DNA of 64,000 nt from Luzula sylvatica (Eukaryota > Streptophyta > Magnoliopsida > Poales > Juncaceae). The DNA is taken from contig OX326958.1 of assembly GCA_946800325.1 (NCBI GenBank), positions 27,010,914 to 27,074,913 on the forward strand, written 5' to 3'. The notes below the pieces were generated by a model that did no database searches, was not told the origin of the DNA, and saw nothing but the letters and a program-made list of their open reading frames with translations. Each line of letters begins with the position of its first letter. Position 1 is the stretch's first letter. A program made the position numbers and the translations under genes. Of this stretch, positions 22,861 to 35,677 are shown one piece after another.

Positions 22861-24330
22861 GGTGAGAGTTCAATTTTGGCATATTTTAGAAAAATAGGAT
22901 AATTGATTTTTTTGAAGGTGAAGACTTTACATTTTTGCATTTTTAATAAATTTGTGAAAACTAGTCTGTTTGAGTGCATTAAGTGTCGAGTCGAGTAATA
23001 TCGAGTCGTGTCAAGACAAATCGAGTCGAGTTTGAGCCGAGTCGAGTCGAGCTCGAGCCGTGTCTAGGTCAAGTCGAGTCGGGCTCGAGCCGAGTCTAGT
23101 TTGAGTCGAGTCGAGTCGAGTCCACTCGATTTCAGATCGAGTTCGAGTTGATTCGAGTTGCCTCGAGTCGAGTTCTATAATAATCTATATTACATGGAAA
23201 ATTTGTTTATAAAAAACACAATTCCCGTATACAATAAACCAATCTTTATCGTACCATATTTAAGAATATTAAAAAAATAATGTTAAAAATAACTAGTAAT
23301 GATCTTAAGAAAATCTAAACGTTGAACATATATATAATACTATTCGAAAAATATAAATATTAAAAACATATATTATATGATAAATAAACATAATATCACA
23401 TAATCATCCATTCTTTTTCTGTCCTAACATATTTAATGATATTAAAAAATATAATATTTTGAATATATGTTATGATAGAAAAAAATTAGATTATTGTATT
23501 ATATACTATACTCGACTTGACTCGATATACAAAAGATTAAAAATATCCAAAAAAACATATTATATAAGAAATAAACATAGATTTTCCCGAAAATCTAAAT
23601 ATTGAAAATAGAGTTATGATTTGTAGTTATTTTTATGAGAAGTAAAATTAGTTATGTACATATCGTAATTGATAAAAATAGATAAACTGCATGGTAGATA
23701 TAACGATTGATTAACTTATATTTTTGTCCATATTCACTAATTTGTTGGATATATCCATTTTTAGAGGAATATATAAAAAACAATACTATTACAATTTTTT
23801 TCCGTCAAATAACACACCAAGTTTTTAACAACTAGTTTAGAGGATTTTTTATTAAAATAAATCTAAACCAGATTTAATTTGTCATTTGAATGTTTTAACT
23901 CAAAATAAAAGAATTTATAAAAAAAAAGACCAAGTTATACAATAAAAACTTACAACTACAAGTGAAATAAATATTTCATGACTAAAAAAATCTAAATTAA
24001 AATTTACAATAATGTAATATTATATTACTTTTTGGATTGAGTAGAAATATTAATATTTTATACAACAAAAAAATCTATTAAATAATAGTACTGGATACTT
24101 TTGTGATCTCAAGGTAGTATTTCATATATATACATATATATGATAGAAATAGATTGGAGGATTGTTTAGGGAAATTATGTTTTTTTTATATCCAAGATGG
24201 TTTTTTTTGTAATTTACATAATTTTGTATTTTATTTGTATATAAACAAATTCGTCATGTATCATATTAATAGGTTATCATAGAACACGACTCGACACAAC
24301 TCGATTCGACTCGAACTACCAATTCAAGAC
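22861..24330. mobile_element. dispersed TCGAG-repeat element
   Basis: The left arm (about 22985-23175) is dense in GTCGAGTCGAG words, the centre is AT-rich with one ACTCGACTTGACTCG block (about 23510-23526), and the right end (24285-24318) carries the opposite orientation CACGACTCGACACAACTCG. 22861-23545 is homologous to 51849-52579 and more distantly to the array units (for example 40150-40750). Arms in opposite orientation are like the subterminal repeats of non-autonomous DNA transposons, but no TIR or target duplication could be fixed; the family is unknown. Confidence 0.6.
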
Positions 24331-24649
24331 GGATGAGATGTTGTACTTCACTTAGCAAGTAAACCCAATAGAATGTCACCACAGGGAGTCAATAAAAACT
24401 TGAGAAGAGTTGTACAATTCATCGAAAAGTGTGTTGTCATATGCTCGTTGAGGTGGAAACCTCCGTTGTTGCTTCGAGGTTTTTTTGTTCACGACTGCGA
24501 GAATGCATTCTCTTCTTTCACATGCGAAGTTGGTTCGGTATGTGTTAACTTCAAATTTTTGGCTCTCTAAGCGGGCAACGCCCTTTGCTTTTTTTTTCCA
24601 TGTTCACGACCTCATAAAATCCTAGGTAAATGACCTAGCCGTAATGATA

Positions 24650-25610
24650 ATGGTGTAAATTTCGTGAAAATTTGTGTAGTGATACATTCGTTACAAACGA
24701 TATCAAAAAAAATTTATTTGGACTCTCCTGGGGCCTAAATAAATTGCTGAGGTCCTATAGCGAAAAATCAAACGTTCGTAGTGTTTGTACAAACTGGTCA
24801 AAATTTGTGTAGTAAAACATTCGATTCGAATGTTCTAAAAGATATTTTATTTGGACTCCCGAGTCAAAATATATTGCTAATTTTCCTTATAGCGAAAAAA
24901 TAAACTTTCATAGTATTTGTACAATTTGATGAAAAATTGTGTAATAAAACTTCCGATACAAACGATTTCGAAAACACGTTATTTCGATTCCCCAAGGCCT
25001 AATAGGTTGCTAAGAACGTCTAGTGTAAAAGTTTACTTTCATATAGGGGTGGGCATTTGGACTTCCCTCGACCTAAATAAATTTCTAAAGCCGTATAGCG
25101 AAAAACATATTTTTGTAGTGTTTGTGCAATTTGGTGAAAAAGTTGTGTAGTGGAACATTCGATTTAAATGATCTCAAAAACAACTTATGTGGACTTCGCG
25201 GGCCAAAATAGATTATTAAATTCTCATGTACCGAAAAAACAAATTTTCGTATGTATGTACAATTTGGCGAAAACTTGTGTAGTAAAACATTCGATACAAA
25301 CGATCTAAATAATATATTATGTGCACTACACTATGCATATATAGATTGCTAAGATCGCCTAGCGAAAAAATAAATTTCCGTAATATTTGTGCAATTTGGT
25401 GAGAAGCTGCATAGTCGGTGGCGGATCCAAGGGGCGACCGGGAGCCCATTTGTATATATTTCACAAATACTAGAGTAGTGTACTGGAAAAACTTGTTGTT
25501 ATGAAAGTGAGGTCTTGAGTTTGAAACTTGGATCCGTCTCTGTGCATAGTAAACATTCGATACAAACAATCTCACAAACAAGTTTAAGGAGGGTTTAGTC
25601 TGTGTTTTTT
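24650..25610. repeat. degenerate ~131-bp tandem repeats
   Basis: About seven diverged copies share the order (G)TTTGTACAATTTGGTGAAAA, TTGTGTAGTAAAACATTCGA, TACAAACGAT, GGACTCC, TAAATAGATTGCTAA and ATAGCGAAAAA. The TTTGTAC word recurs near 24781, 24912, 25118, 25249 and 25380, a 131-bp spacing with one shortened or disrupted pair near 25040, where a GGGGTGGGCATTTGG piece intrudes. No coding role. Confidence 0.8.
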
Positions 25611-25911
25611 CACATATTATTTTAGAAAAAAAACATTTTGTGGCCACTCTCGAAGCATGCATATATGTACTTTGTGAAATAATTGTATATGTAACTAGAT
25701 ATCGTTGAATATCAATGCACGGGGAGCTGTTAAGCTCTTTGTATTATTTCAACAAAATAAAAATAAAAAACGAGTAAATGGAGAATGCTCGGTGATCCTT
25801 CATCCATTGGTGCCAATGAGATTCAAACCAATAATTTTTCACAATATATGATTTCTTGTGCCTCACATCCAACCACTGGATCACAAGCCCAATTGACATT
25901 TCAGCAAAAAA

Positions 25912-27481
25912 TTACTCTGACAAATTCTTAACCCGTTGGTTCCTAGCTTCCAACAAATCGTCGATCAAATGATTGAGATCTTTATGCGAAGATCCACCTT
26001 CGGCCACCGAAATGCATGCCATCTCAGCATATTTCCGTGCCTTATCTCGTGCTTTATTGCTGGTCCCGCCAGATTCCATGAATCGTGAAACCGCCTTTCT
26101 AATTATCTCTCCAGTTACCAAATCTCTCTTCTCCTCAGTCGTGCTCCTCCTCGCAACACCGATCTCGCAAACTCTCGCCCCAATTCCCATCACCTCTACC
26201 AACAATCTCTCGTTGACAAATTGCTCGAATGATAAAGGCCATGTAAGCACTGGAACTCCTGCAGCCACTGCTTCCATTGTCGAGTTCCATCCACAATGCG
26301 TCAGAAATGCACCGATTGATTTATGTCCCACTATTGCCACTTGTGGGGCCCATCCCTTTATAAGAAATCCCCTCTCGCTTACCCTAGTTTCCCATCCCTC
26401 AGGCATCGCTTCATCTTGGCTGTCCGATTTTGTTCCTCTAATGACCCATATGAATGGCTGTCCTGATTCCTCCAAACCAATTGCGAGCTCGTATAACTGT
26501 GAAGTTGAAAACCGTGAATAACTACCAAAGCATACAAAGATAACCGAAGCTTCCTTTTGCGTGTCAAGCCATTGAGTGCATTGTTTTGCCACCTCACAAG
26601 TGTCTCCTCCACGTTGGACCGAGTTAGCCACATCAGCACCTATATATGACAAAGAAACAGGCCCAACGTAGTAGGCTTGCTTGGCGTCAACTATCCTGTG
26701 TAAGTCGCAATATTCGGGTTCGAGCTCATAAAAAGTGTTCACTACTACACCGTGACTGCTTAGTTGTGCTGCCTTCATCTTATCCCACGTCTTCGTCACG
26801 TGATCAGGCGAAAGCAAAAACTCAGGCAGCTCAGAAACCGGCATCCTTATTGGTGGACCCGTAAGATTCGGCACCGTTATAATATCGTCCCCGTTCTTAT
26901 TTGTAAAATTAACATCTGTCATGCATGTACCACATAAATTTATTTAAAAAAAAAAATCATGTTATAAAGTTTCTAACGCAATATATTTAGCTACCTTTGG
27001 ACAAGAGCATAAGGTTGTGGAGCACAAGCTGTGGGAAAATGCCTGCCCCGTGATAAGTAATACGAGGAATCCCGAGTTGAGCTGCAATATCAGTCGTCCA
27101 CCAAAATGGGATATCGGCTACAACTGCATCGGGACAATGTTTACGTAATAAACCTTCGTGTATATCTTGCACCAAGTCTACGGCTTTATAAACTCGCCAT
27201 GCTTCAGAAGGAGCTGCCGAACCGAGGTTTTCTACACCATGGGGTAGCCCGACAGAAGGAAAAGGATAGGTTAATATATTAACATGTTTACCGGTCTTTG
27301 ATGCCTGGTTCAGAGTCGGTCTGATGATGTCAGCATTGGCTGGTGTGACCACCATTGTTGGTTTGATGCCGGTTCGACCTGCAAAGAGGATTGCTAGGTC
27401 GGTCATCGGTACCATGTGGCTTGACACGAAGAAAGGGATGAAGAAGACCCTTAAGGGTTTCTTTGAGTTTATTTGTTCCAT
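25912..27481 (-). CDS. UDP-glycosyltransferase, family 1 (UGT73-like)
   Basis: Family 1 UGTs move a sugar from a UDP-sugar onto small molecules such as flavonoids, hormones and terpenoids. Exon 1 is 26995-27481 and exon 2 is 25912-26915 (intron 79 bp, GTAGCT...CATGACAG, phase 1); the product has 496 residues, normal length. The ATG at 27481 (MEQINSKK) is chosen; the frame further upstream opens only with TTG. Catalytic His22 is in FVSSHMVPM. The 44-residue PSPG box is residues 351-394: it starts WAPQVAIVGH, contains HCGWNS and ends in Gln394 (SFEQ), which favours UDP-glucose. The N-terminus (FFIPFFVSSHMVPMTDLA) resembles the UGT73/abscisate glucosyltransferase group; the acceptor cannot be predicted. 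No frame breaks. A broken relative lies at 22032-22214. Confidence 0.93.
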
Positions 27482-27952
27482 TGGAGACGTGTTTGGGGAA
27501 TGCAAGTTAGATGAACTGGAGGTGTATTTATGTATTTTCTGGTCCGGAACATTTTGCTTGAAGAGATGAGTGTCGTTAGGTCATACATAAGTCATGCATT
27601 TTGCCAGAGTTGGTCGACTTGTTTCAAACGAGTGATCAGTCATGCAATATTTATGATTGTGCGCCATCTCTCCATGTTCAGAGAGCAAAAATCTAAATAT
27701 TCAAAATGAAATTTCGACCCTGTAGATATCATCTATATCTTTTATATATAACGACCTAGAATAAATTTGGTACCATTTTTATTTTTCTATCTAACAAAAT
27801 CAATAATATATTCTTACAACCGTCCATTACGATAAATTTTAGATTTTAAGAAAAGAAAACCTCAAAACCTAGTAAAAATTCATTCTAGGCTTATCTATTC
27901 CAGACAAAGCATTTTCTAACACGCGTTTTCTGGTAGGAGGTTTCTGAAGTGT

Positions 27953-27996
<44 letters not shown>

Positions 27997-28000
27997 CAAA
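27482..28000. other. upstream region of the UGT gene
   Basis: AT-rich promoter-side DNA on the minus-strand gene's 5' side. It includes a (GA)n run of about 18 units at 27959-27994. No TATA box was placed with confidence. Confidence 0.4.
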
Positions 28001-28189
28001 TTAAGTATCATGAGTTTAGTACTTAGGATTTTTTGACCATTAGATTTTCTTTGATATTTGTGTTTTTTAATGCCATATATACTCATTATTAAATATTGCC
28101 ATATCAGTTTATGCTAATCATTAAATACACAAATTTCAAAGCAAATCTAATGGTAAAAAAATTTTAAGTACCAAACTCATGATACTTAA
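28001..28189. mobile_element. foldback MITE, 189 bp
   Basis: Starts TTAAGTATCATGAGTTTAGT and ends in the near-complement (CCAAACTCATGATACTTAA). The arms pair over about 70 bp each, including AGATTT(T)CTTTGATATTTGTG versus CACAAATTTCAAAGCAAATCT. This is a compact hairpin MITE; the duplication is ambiguous because the ends are TTAA-rich, so superfamily is not assigned. Confidence 0.8.
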
Positions 28190-28828
28190 TTAAGTATCTT
28201 AGCCATCCTATCAGTATTTTAATTGCGGCGATATTACGGCGCAATTGCGAAAATTACGGCCTGCAATTTAGAATAGCAACATCGCAACCATATATTGCGT
28301 AAGATTGTGTTTTTGAAAAATTACGGAAATTGCTACGATATTGCGGCCAAACATCGGTAAAATTACGGTATTGTGGCTAATAATTACGGTTTTTGGATTG
28401 GTTTGAATAGATTTTGTTACCCATTATATTAAAATTCTTATAAATTTCTCATCCTTTCACCAAATGACATAAATTTTATATCGAAATTGCTTGTCTCGAC
28501 GAGGGGAACGCAGTCATGGGCTTGGATTTATGAATTTTTTTTTTCCAGTTTACCATAAATTAAACACAAAACACACGTTAAAATAATTTCATCAAGATTA
28601 TTTAATATAAAGATCATAACAAGATTTTGTGATTATTTATTATTTAATTTCCGTATTTTATTATCAAAATATTTGATTAAATATGCTCATAACGTATATA
28701 ACTTCTAAAATGTGTCAATTTCATATATAAATGTAAGAATTTCATAATTTTTATTGTATTTCATTGATGTTTCGATTTAAAATTTGAGTTATATTGTTCT
28801 GATATTTTTAGGATGTTGACAAAAAATA
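28190..28828. other. noncoding region with ATTACGG words
   Basis: 28215-28400 repeats ATTACGG/ATTGCGG/GCAATTGCG words and may be another decayed MITE. The rest is AT-rich without a gene. Confidence 0.4.
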
Positions 28829-29205
28829 TCGGGACGCGTGATCGTGAGTTATTGCAAGGCTCCCACCAAACTACGATATAAAACTGGATTGGCTAGGGGC
28901 TCACCATCGAGTTTGGAGAGAGAGACCGGGAGCCACGGGAGAGTTGGTGGGTTTGGCATTTATTAATTTGGCTTTCTCCAACAATGAAATATTATTAGAC
29001 AAAAATTAAGAATTTTCTACATATTAATTAGCATATATTTCAAAAATATGAATTACTATTACTATACAAGTTAAGAAATTAGAGGAAGATAAAGGGAAAA
29101 GAAAGGCAACGAATTAATTAGAGAGATGTTTGTTAAAAAGAGAGATATTTGTTAAAAGCAGCAAAGAAAAGAAGTATGTAATGCATGATAATAGTTTTAA
29201 TATTC
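28829..29205 (-). pseudogene. displaced copia RT fragment plus flank
   Basis: 28829-28975 matches 55575-55740, the reverse-transcriptase C-terminal part of the copia relic (AAATATCGGGA, then TTGCAAGGCTCCCACCAAAC). Similarity continues through non-coding flank to the ATGCATGATAATA word near 29190, matching the flank ending at about 55945. In the array these sequences directly continue the copia relic; here they are separated from the relic's other half (22215-22860) by about 6 kb. Confidence 0.85.
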
Positions 29206-30063
29206 AAAATATCTTTTTGACAAAAGGGTGTATGATAGAACCTCTCTAAAAATATATATGCGAAAGCATACCCTTTCCTACAACTTTATCCCCAAAGAAT
29301 GGAAACAATGATACATAATTAAATATTGATTTTGAATTTATGATGTTCGAATCAGGGCCATGTTTCGAGTAAAAAAATAATTATTATATTGACATGAAAT
29401 AATATTACTGGGAACAGAAAATTTAAATTTCAAATAATAATTTTATTTTTAATTCATATCAAATTTAAATAAAATTTTCTATATCTAGTATTTATTTTTC
29501 CTATCAATATCACTATTCTAAAAAAAATTGAATGCATAAACTTGATCATGTTTTATACCTCTTTGTGAACTATCCAGCTATTGGATCCAGAGCAGAAACT
29601 ACCTTTATTGAACAAAATTCAGTGCAAATCAGGAACAAAACCGAAAATCTTACAAAACCAACCGGCACACAATAAATTAAATAAGGACAGATAAAAGATA
29701 TCGAACCTTTGTGTCAGCAACGATGCAGCAAACTATCAGGAACGAATCTTGACTCTCAGATCCACGCGATTTGTTGGACGATGGAGAGCAAAGTAGCTTG
29801 TTCTGCCCCTTTGCTTTGCGGGTTAGGAGAAGTTAAAGAAAGAAGATAGAGAAGATTGCTCGTTTTCTCTTGGAAGGATGACCAAACCGCGAAGAGAGAG
29901 GTGAGGCCGTTTCCCGCAGCGGCTGCCAAGGCGAGGCTTCATCGTAATGGGTCGTCCACCGCATTTCATGACGATTTTTGCTAGGGTTTGGTCGCCATCT
30001 GCAGCCGGTGTTTTCATTTATTTTTCTTTTTTTTTCCTTCTCGCGCAAACGATGAGAAGAGAG
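29206..30063. other. AT-rich region and left flank of the copia insertion
   Basis: 29206-29600 is AT-rich. 29750-30060 is GC-richer and has minus-strand frames of 64-86 codons (a GCGACCAAACCCTAGC-type leader), possibly the 5' end of an unrecognised gene or pseudogene on the minus strand, which would be interrupted by the retrotransposon. It continues on the right at 36938. Confidence 0.35.
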
Positions 30064-30582
30064 TGTTGGGACGGTACCGACCGTTACCGTCAAACCTACG
30101 GACCTTGACTATGTGAATTCATTTAAATAAATATTGAACGGAAGCGTACCAGATTCCATTGGAGGAAGACAACGCCTTAGTCGCAAAGATTTGGAATTCC
30201 AAGCACTTTATGATCTCCAATTTGAAGAATCCTTCGGTTTCTTTTCTCCTATGGATCTCTCTCTTTTCTTAATGGGGTGGAAAAGAGAATGGCAGAATAT
30301 CATATGTGCTTGGGACCAACTTGCTTTTATAGCCATAAGGCATCTTTTCACAAAGACGTACCTTTTGGGCTCCTAATGTGGGTTTTTCTATTTCAGCCCA
30401 TCGTAGAAATTAGAAACACACCACCAATAATTCTACACATCAAAGGCCCACATCATAAATGACACATTAATGTTTACTTCATTTAACTAAAGTTGATCAC
30501 TTTATTATAAACATATAATTAACAGTAATACAACACATAAATATTTAACATATTAGTCCAACGTTGGATATATGATCCAACA
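30064..30582 (-). repeat. copia 3' LTR
   Basis: 519 bp, TG...CA on the element's strand, ending CCCAACA. Its U3 includes TATAAAAG (complement at 30324-30331). Flanked outside by GAGAG. Confidence 0.95.
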
Positions 30583-30596
30583 ATCTCCCACTTGGA
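30583..30596 (-). promoter_or_regulatory. polypurine tract of the copia element
   Basis: AAGTGGGAGAT on the minus strand directly abuts the 3' LTR, where plus-strand DNA synthesis is primed. Confidence 0.85.
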
Positions 30597-31091
30597 CTAT
30601 ATGTACATCTATATAATTATGTATTGAACCAAAGTATGCGCATCTTTTCTGTTATAACCTTTATGTGTTCCTTAAAAATTCCGTCCATCGATCAAATCAA
30701 TATAGGATCAAAGTGGCTTTCGTTACTTATAACGTAACTGAACCTTCAATGGTCACGTACACCGATACAACCGAATGACATGAATCATGATGTGGATGTG
30801 TAGCATGGAAATTTCATGTAATGTGATCTTAACATGTCTATTTCCAACTTGGTCCTCCTTATTTTCTTTGGTGAGATCGAACCAAAAATACCGTCTCCTT
30901 TAAATTCCTTAATGAGACAACCCGTCTCCCTTAAACCTTGATGAGACAAACCGTCTCCCTTATAATCCTAAATGAGACATAAACTTACCAAAATAAATCA
31001 GAATATATATATACCAAATATAAACTTAACCATATCATATGTCTAAAATATGTCTATGTCATATAGATACAAATATATATACATACTCCCA

Positions 31092-34000
31092 CTAAAACAA
31101 AATATCCTCAACCGAAATAACACCCATATGAGCGACATGCTCATTAAATACATTCGGAGGTAATTGTTTAGTGAGCGGATCCGCCATCATGGAGTTTGTA
31201 CTGATATGCTCAATAGACACCTCTTTATTCTGAACTCTTTCTTTGACAACCAAGTATTTTATATGTATAAACTTTGCCTTGGTTGCACTCCTATTACTGT
31301 TGGAATATAATACAGCATTTCGACTGTCACAGTATAATTTTAGTGGCCTTTCAATACCATCCACTATACGCAGCCCAGTGACAAAATTTCTCAACCATAT
31401 TCCATGATCAGATGCATCAAAACAGGCTACAAACTCTGCTGCCATGGTGGAAGCTGCAACTAAAGTCTGTTTAGCACTCTTCCAAGAAATGGCTCCACCT
31501 GCTAACATAAAGATGTAACCGGTGGTCGATTTTCCACTGTCTTTGTATCCTCCAAAATTGGAGTCAGTATAACCGACGATCTCAAGATGATCTGACCTCC
31601 GATATGTGAGCACATATCCTTTTGTTCTTTGCAAATACCGTAAGACCCTCTTTGCTGCTATCCAATGGTCTAATCCCGGATTGCTTAGATATCGCCCTAA
31701 CATTCCTGTAATGTACGCAAGATCCGGACGCGTACATACTTGAGCATACATGAGACTCCCTACGACTGAAGCATAAGGAATCACTTGCATTTCTTTCTTT
31801 TCCAATTCATTCTTAGGACACTGGTCAAGACTAAATTTATCTCCTTTTGCTACAGGGGTACTTAATGGTTTACAATGTTGCATGTTATATCGTTTCAAAA
31901 TCTTTTCGATATAATTCTTTTGTGACAAACTGAGAATACCACGAGAGCGATCTCGAAGTATTTCTATACCTAACACAAAAGAAGCATCACCAAGATCTTT
32001 CATCTCAAAATTACCAAATAAATATTTCTTGGTATCATGCAACAAAGTTTTATCATTAGTAGCAAGTAATATGTCATCGACATATAAAACTAGAAAAATA
32101 TATTTGCTCCCACTGAACTTATGATATATACAATCATCTACTAAGTTCATTTCAAAACCGAATGAAATGATCTTTTGATGAAATTTGAAATACCATTGTC
32201 GAGATGCTTGCTTGAGTCCGTAGATGGATTTCTTAAGTTTGCAAACCGTATTCTTTGGATCTCCCGACACAAAGTTTTCTGGTTGCATCATATAAATCAT
32301 TTCATCAATGTCTCCATTGAGAAATGCTGTCTTTACATCCATCTGATGTAACTCAAGATCAAAATGCGCTAGTAAAGCCATGATAGTTCTTAAAGAGTCT
32401 TTTGAAGAAATCGGAGAGAAAGTCTCTTTATAATCTATACCTTCCTTTTGTGTGAAGCCCTTTGCGACAAGACGTGCTTTATATCTGTCCACATTGCCTT
32501 TCGAATCCCGTTTAGTTTTAAAAATCCATTTACAACCAATGGGTTTCGTTCCTTTAGGCAGCGGAACAAGATCCCAAACATCATTGTCTTTCATCGACTT
32601 CATCTCTTCATTCATGGCATCTATCCACTTTTGAGAATTAGAACTTTCCATTGCTTGACGAAAATTGATCGGATCATCTTCCATCATTCCAATGTTAAAC
32701 TCATGTTCTTGAAGAAATACAATATAATCATCCGATATTGCATTTTTTCTTTCTCTAGTGGATCTTCTTAATGTTAATTGTTGTGGTTCTTGGGATGTCT
32801 GAATTTGTTGTTCGGCTACTTTGTCTTGATCATGTATGTTATCGACAAAATCAGATTTCAAGTCTTGATTAATGTCAAGAACATCTGTTGGAACATCTAC
32901 ATGTTCCTCTTCAAAAACAAAGTCTGTAGCCGTATTTCTCCCCTCAAAAAAGACATCCTCAAAAAACCGCGCATTCCCTGAATCAAATATCGACTTTGTT
33001 GTGGGATCATAAAACTTGTACCCCCTAGACTTATCAGCATATCCAACAAAATAACAACTCACTGTTTTGGAATCCAGCTTTCTTTCATTAGGCCTATAAG
33101 GCTTTGCCTCTGCTGGACATCCCCATACATGCATATGATTTAGACTAGGTTTTCTACCAGTCCAAAGTTCATATGGTGTTTTATTAGTTGCTTTTGTCGG
33201 AATTCTATTTAAGATATAAGCTGCAGTTTTAAGTGCTTCTCCCCAAAGAGATGGTGGTAAAGTAATATTACTTATCATACTACGCACCATATCCTTAAGC
33301 GTTCTATTTCGTCTTTCAGCGACGCCATTCATTGTGGGTGAACCCGGCATCGTATACTGTGGGACAATACCGCTTTCCTCTAGGAATTTAGCAAAAGGCC
33401 CTGGACGTTGTTCACCTGAACCATCATATCGACCATAGTATTCACCACCACGATCGGATCTAACGATTTTGATCCTTTTGTCGAGTTGATTCTCAACTTC
33501 GGCTTTAAATATTTTGAACACATCCAATGCCTGTGATTTTTCATGAATGAGATAAATATAGCCATATCTAGAAAAGTCGTCTATGAATGTGATATAATAA
33601 CGTTGACCATTCCTAGCACTGATAGGAAACGGTCCACATATATCCGTATGTATCACTTCTAAGACGTCTTGTGACCTGTTGGCTTCAAATCTCCTCTTAT
33701 TAGTTTGTTTCCCCTTTATACAATTAACACAAATAGTAAAATCTGTGAAATCTAAAGGATTGAGAATTTCATTTGACACTAATCTTTCTATTCTTCGTTG
33801 AGAAATATGACCTAATCTCTTGTGCCATAATGTTCCAGAATTCTCATAGGTTAATTTGCGCTTTTCAGTGCGTGTTCCTAAGTGCAAGGTTTCATTATAT
33901 GAAGCAACAATATCAATGGAATAGAGATTATCATAAACATACAAAGAACCAGATCCAACTAATTTTGAATCATGATACAAACCAAATTTTCTGTTTTCAA

Positions 34001-35126
34001 ATGAGCAAGTATAACCAATCTTGTCCAAAGCAGAAACAGAAATTAAGTTACGTCTAAACGTAGGTACAACAAAAGTATCATGTAAATTCAAATAATATCC
34101 AGTACTTAATAATAATCTAAAAGTCCCGATTGCTTCAACTTTAACAGTCTTGCCATCCCCTACATAGATGTATCTTTCGCCATCAATTGGTTTTCGGCAA
34201 TTCTGGCAACCCTGCATAGACACACTGATGTGAGTTGTTGCACCAGAATCTATCCACCACATGTGTCTATTAACCGAAACTAAATTAACCTCAGAACAAA
34301 CCAAATTTAAAAGCATACCTTTCTTTGCACGCCAAGCGTGATAGTTGGTGCATTGCTTTTTCTTATGTCCTTCAGCACCGCAAAAGAAACATTTCAATCC
34401 TTCCGACTTAATCGGCTTATTTTCTTGTTTCTTCTGAGGTAGCGAACCTGCAGCTTCTTTAGTCTTGCTCCTTTTCCTTTTGTTATTATTCTTAGAGGTC
34501 GAGGCAAAATGAGCACTTTCTGTCTTATATTGCTTCAATCTATCTTCTTCTTGCACACAATGTGAGATGAGCTCATTCAGAGACCAAGTCTCTTTCAAAT
34601 GGCTATAGCTCACCAAAAACTGTCCATACTGTGGCGGTAAAGATACTATAATAAGGTACACAAGCATATCATCATATATTGCCAAATTGAGTGCCTTTAA
34701 TTTTGAAGCCAAATGAGACATTTCCATAATGTACTCCCTGATATTTTGTTTGCCATCATACTTGATTGAAAGGAGATTCTTTAAGAGTGTACATATTTCA
34801 GCCTTCTCATTCTTTGCGAATCTCTTTTCAATATCCTCAAGATATTCTCTAGCCGTAGCTATATTTTCTGAAGCAGTGTCCCTAAATGCCTCCGGAATGG
34901 CCTTTTTCATAATCATCAAACATATGCGATTTGATTTATCCCACTTTTCCATCTCCGCCTTTTGTTCAGGCGTACTCTTATCATCAATTTCAGCGGGTTT
35001 ATCGAATCTTAACGCAACATCGAGATCATGTACTCCAAGATAAATTAATACATTTTCCTTCCATATCTTGAAATTAGAGCCATTCAACATTGGAATCGAA
35101 TTGATGTTAGTTAGAATATTCGACAC
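31092..35126 (-). CDS. copia Gag-Pol polyprotein (no ATG at the expected start)
   Basis: 1,344 codons without a stop. Gag occupies about residues 1-260 with a CCHC knuckle ([14 protein letters not shown], 246-259). The protease motif is DSGA (293-296). Integrase has HHCC at His435, His440, Cys466, Cys469 and the catalytic set Asp495, Asp558, Glu604. Reverse transcriptase has YVDD at 1015-1018. RNase H has GYTDSN (Asp1188) and Glu1231, and the C-terminus carries the [10 protein letters not shown] block typical of the family. The family-like N-terminus [15 protein letters not shown] begins after a GTG at 35126, not an ATG; the frame runs further upstream to a stop with no ATG, so the first in-frame ATG is codon 13 (35090). 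Either the start was lost or initiation is unusual. All visible catalytic residues are present. Confidence 0.95.
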   Translation of the reverse strand: MSNILTNINSIPMLNGSNFKIWKENVLIYLGVHDLDVALRFDKPAEIDDKSTPEQKAEMEKWDKSNRICLMIMKKAIPEAFRDTASENIATAREYLEDIEKRFAKNEKAEICTLLKNLLSIKYDGKQNIREYIMEMSHLASKLKALNLAIYDDMLVYLIIVSLPPQYGQFLVSYSHLKETWSLNELISHCVQEEDRLKQYKTESAHFASTSKNNNKRKRSKTKEAAGSLPQKKQENKPIKSEGLKCFFCGAEGHKKKQCTNYHAWRAKKGMLLNLVCSEVNLVSVNRHMWWIDSGATTHISVSMQGCQNCRKPIDGERYIYVGDGKTVKVEAIGTFRLLLSTGYYLNLHDTFVVPTFRRNLISVSALDKIGYTCSFENRKFGLYHDSKLVGSGSLYVYDNLYSIDIVASYNETLHLGTRTEKRKLTYENSGTLWHKRLGHISQRRIERLVSNEILNPLDFTDFTICVNCIKGKQTNKRRFEANRSQDVLEVIHTDICGPFPISARNGQRYYITFIDDFSRYGYIYLIHEKSQALDVFKIFKAEVENQLDKRIKIVRSDRGGEYYGRYDGSGEQRPGPFAKFLEESGIVPQYTMPGSPTMNGVAERRNRTLKDMVRSMISNITLPPSLWGEALKTAAYILNRIPTKATNKTPYELWTGRKPSLNHMHVWGCPAEAKPYRPNERKLDSKTVSCYFVGYADKSRGYKFYDPTTKSIFDSGNARFFEDVFFEGRNTATDFVFEEEHVDVPTDVLDINQDLKSDFVDNIHDQDKVAEQQIQTSQEPQQLTLRRSTRERKNAISDDYIVFLQEHEFNIGMMEDDPINFRQAMESSNSQKWIDAMNEEMKSMKDNDVWDLVPLPKGTKPIGCKWIFKTKRDSKGNVDRYKARLVAKGFTQKEGIDYKETFSPISSKDSLRTIMALLAHFDLELHQMDVKTAFLNGDIDEMIYMMQPENFVSGDPKNTVCKLKKSIYGLKQASRQWYFKFHQKIISFGFEMNLVDDCIYHKFSGSKYIFLVLYVDDILLATNDKTLLHDTKKYLFGNFEMKDLGDASFVLGIEILRDRSRGILSLSQKNYIEKILKRYNMQHCKPLSTPVAKGDKFSLDQCPKNELEKKEMQVIPYASVVGSLMYAQVCTRPDLAYITGMLGRYLSNPGLDHWIAAKRVLRYLQRTKGYVLTYRRSDHLEIVGYTDSNFGGYKDSGKSTTGYIFMLAGGAISWKSAKQTLVAASTMAAEFVACFDASDHGIWLRNFVTGLRIVDGIERPLKLYCDSRNAVLYSNSNRSATKAKFIHIKYLVVKERVQNKEVSIEHISTNSMMADPLTKQLPPNVFNEHVAHMGVISVEDILF

Positions 35127-35626
35127 AATTTTGGCTGTAAAAAATTGAGAGCAATAAACAAAACCATTAGCTCACATAAATTAACTGAATATTATAATAA
35201 TAAATTCAATAAAGGTAAACCCCATCACAAGATATCGAGTTTCCATTAATATTTCATCTTTAGATAATAATATTAATTTCTTATTAATATCTTGGTGTAG
35301 TAATCAAGTTTCGATAATAAAATAATGCATCAACAAATTAATCTTCCTTTGGGCCGATTAAATATGTTACACATAAAACCAAATAATTATCACCTACTTA
35401 TTACCACAAAAGTACATATTATTAATATAAATATTCATCTTCCTTTGGTCCGATTAAATATTTTATTTAATAATATGGACACAACCGTTTATATTTCGAA
35501 ATAAAATTAATTTCAACATGAGAGGTCACTTTGGTGACATGATGAAAAATTAATTAATTCCAAAAAATATATAATACTTAACACCTCTACTTGAATTTAA
35601 AACTTTAAAAAAAAAAAAAATTTGGA

Positions 35627-35677
<51 letters not shown>

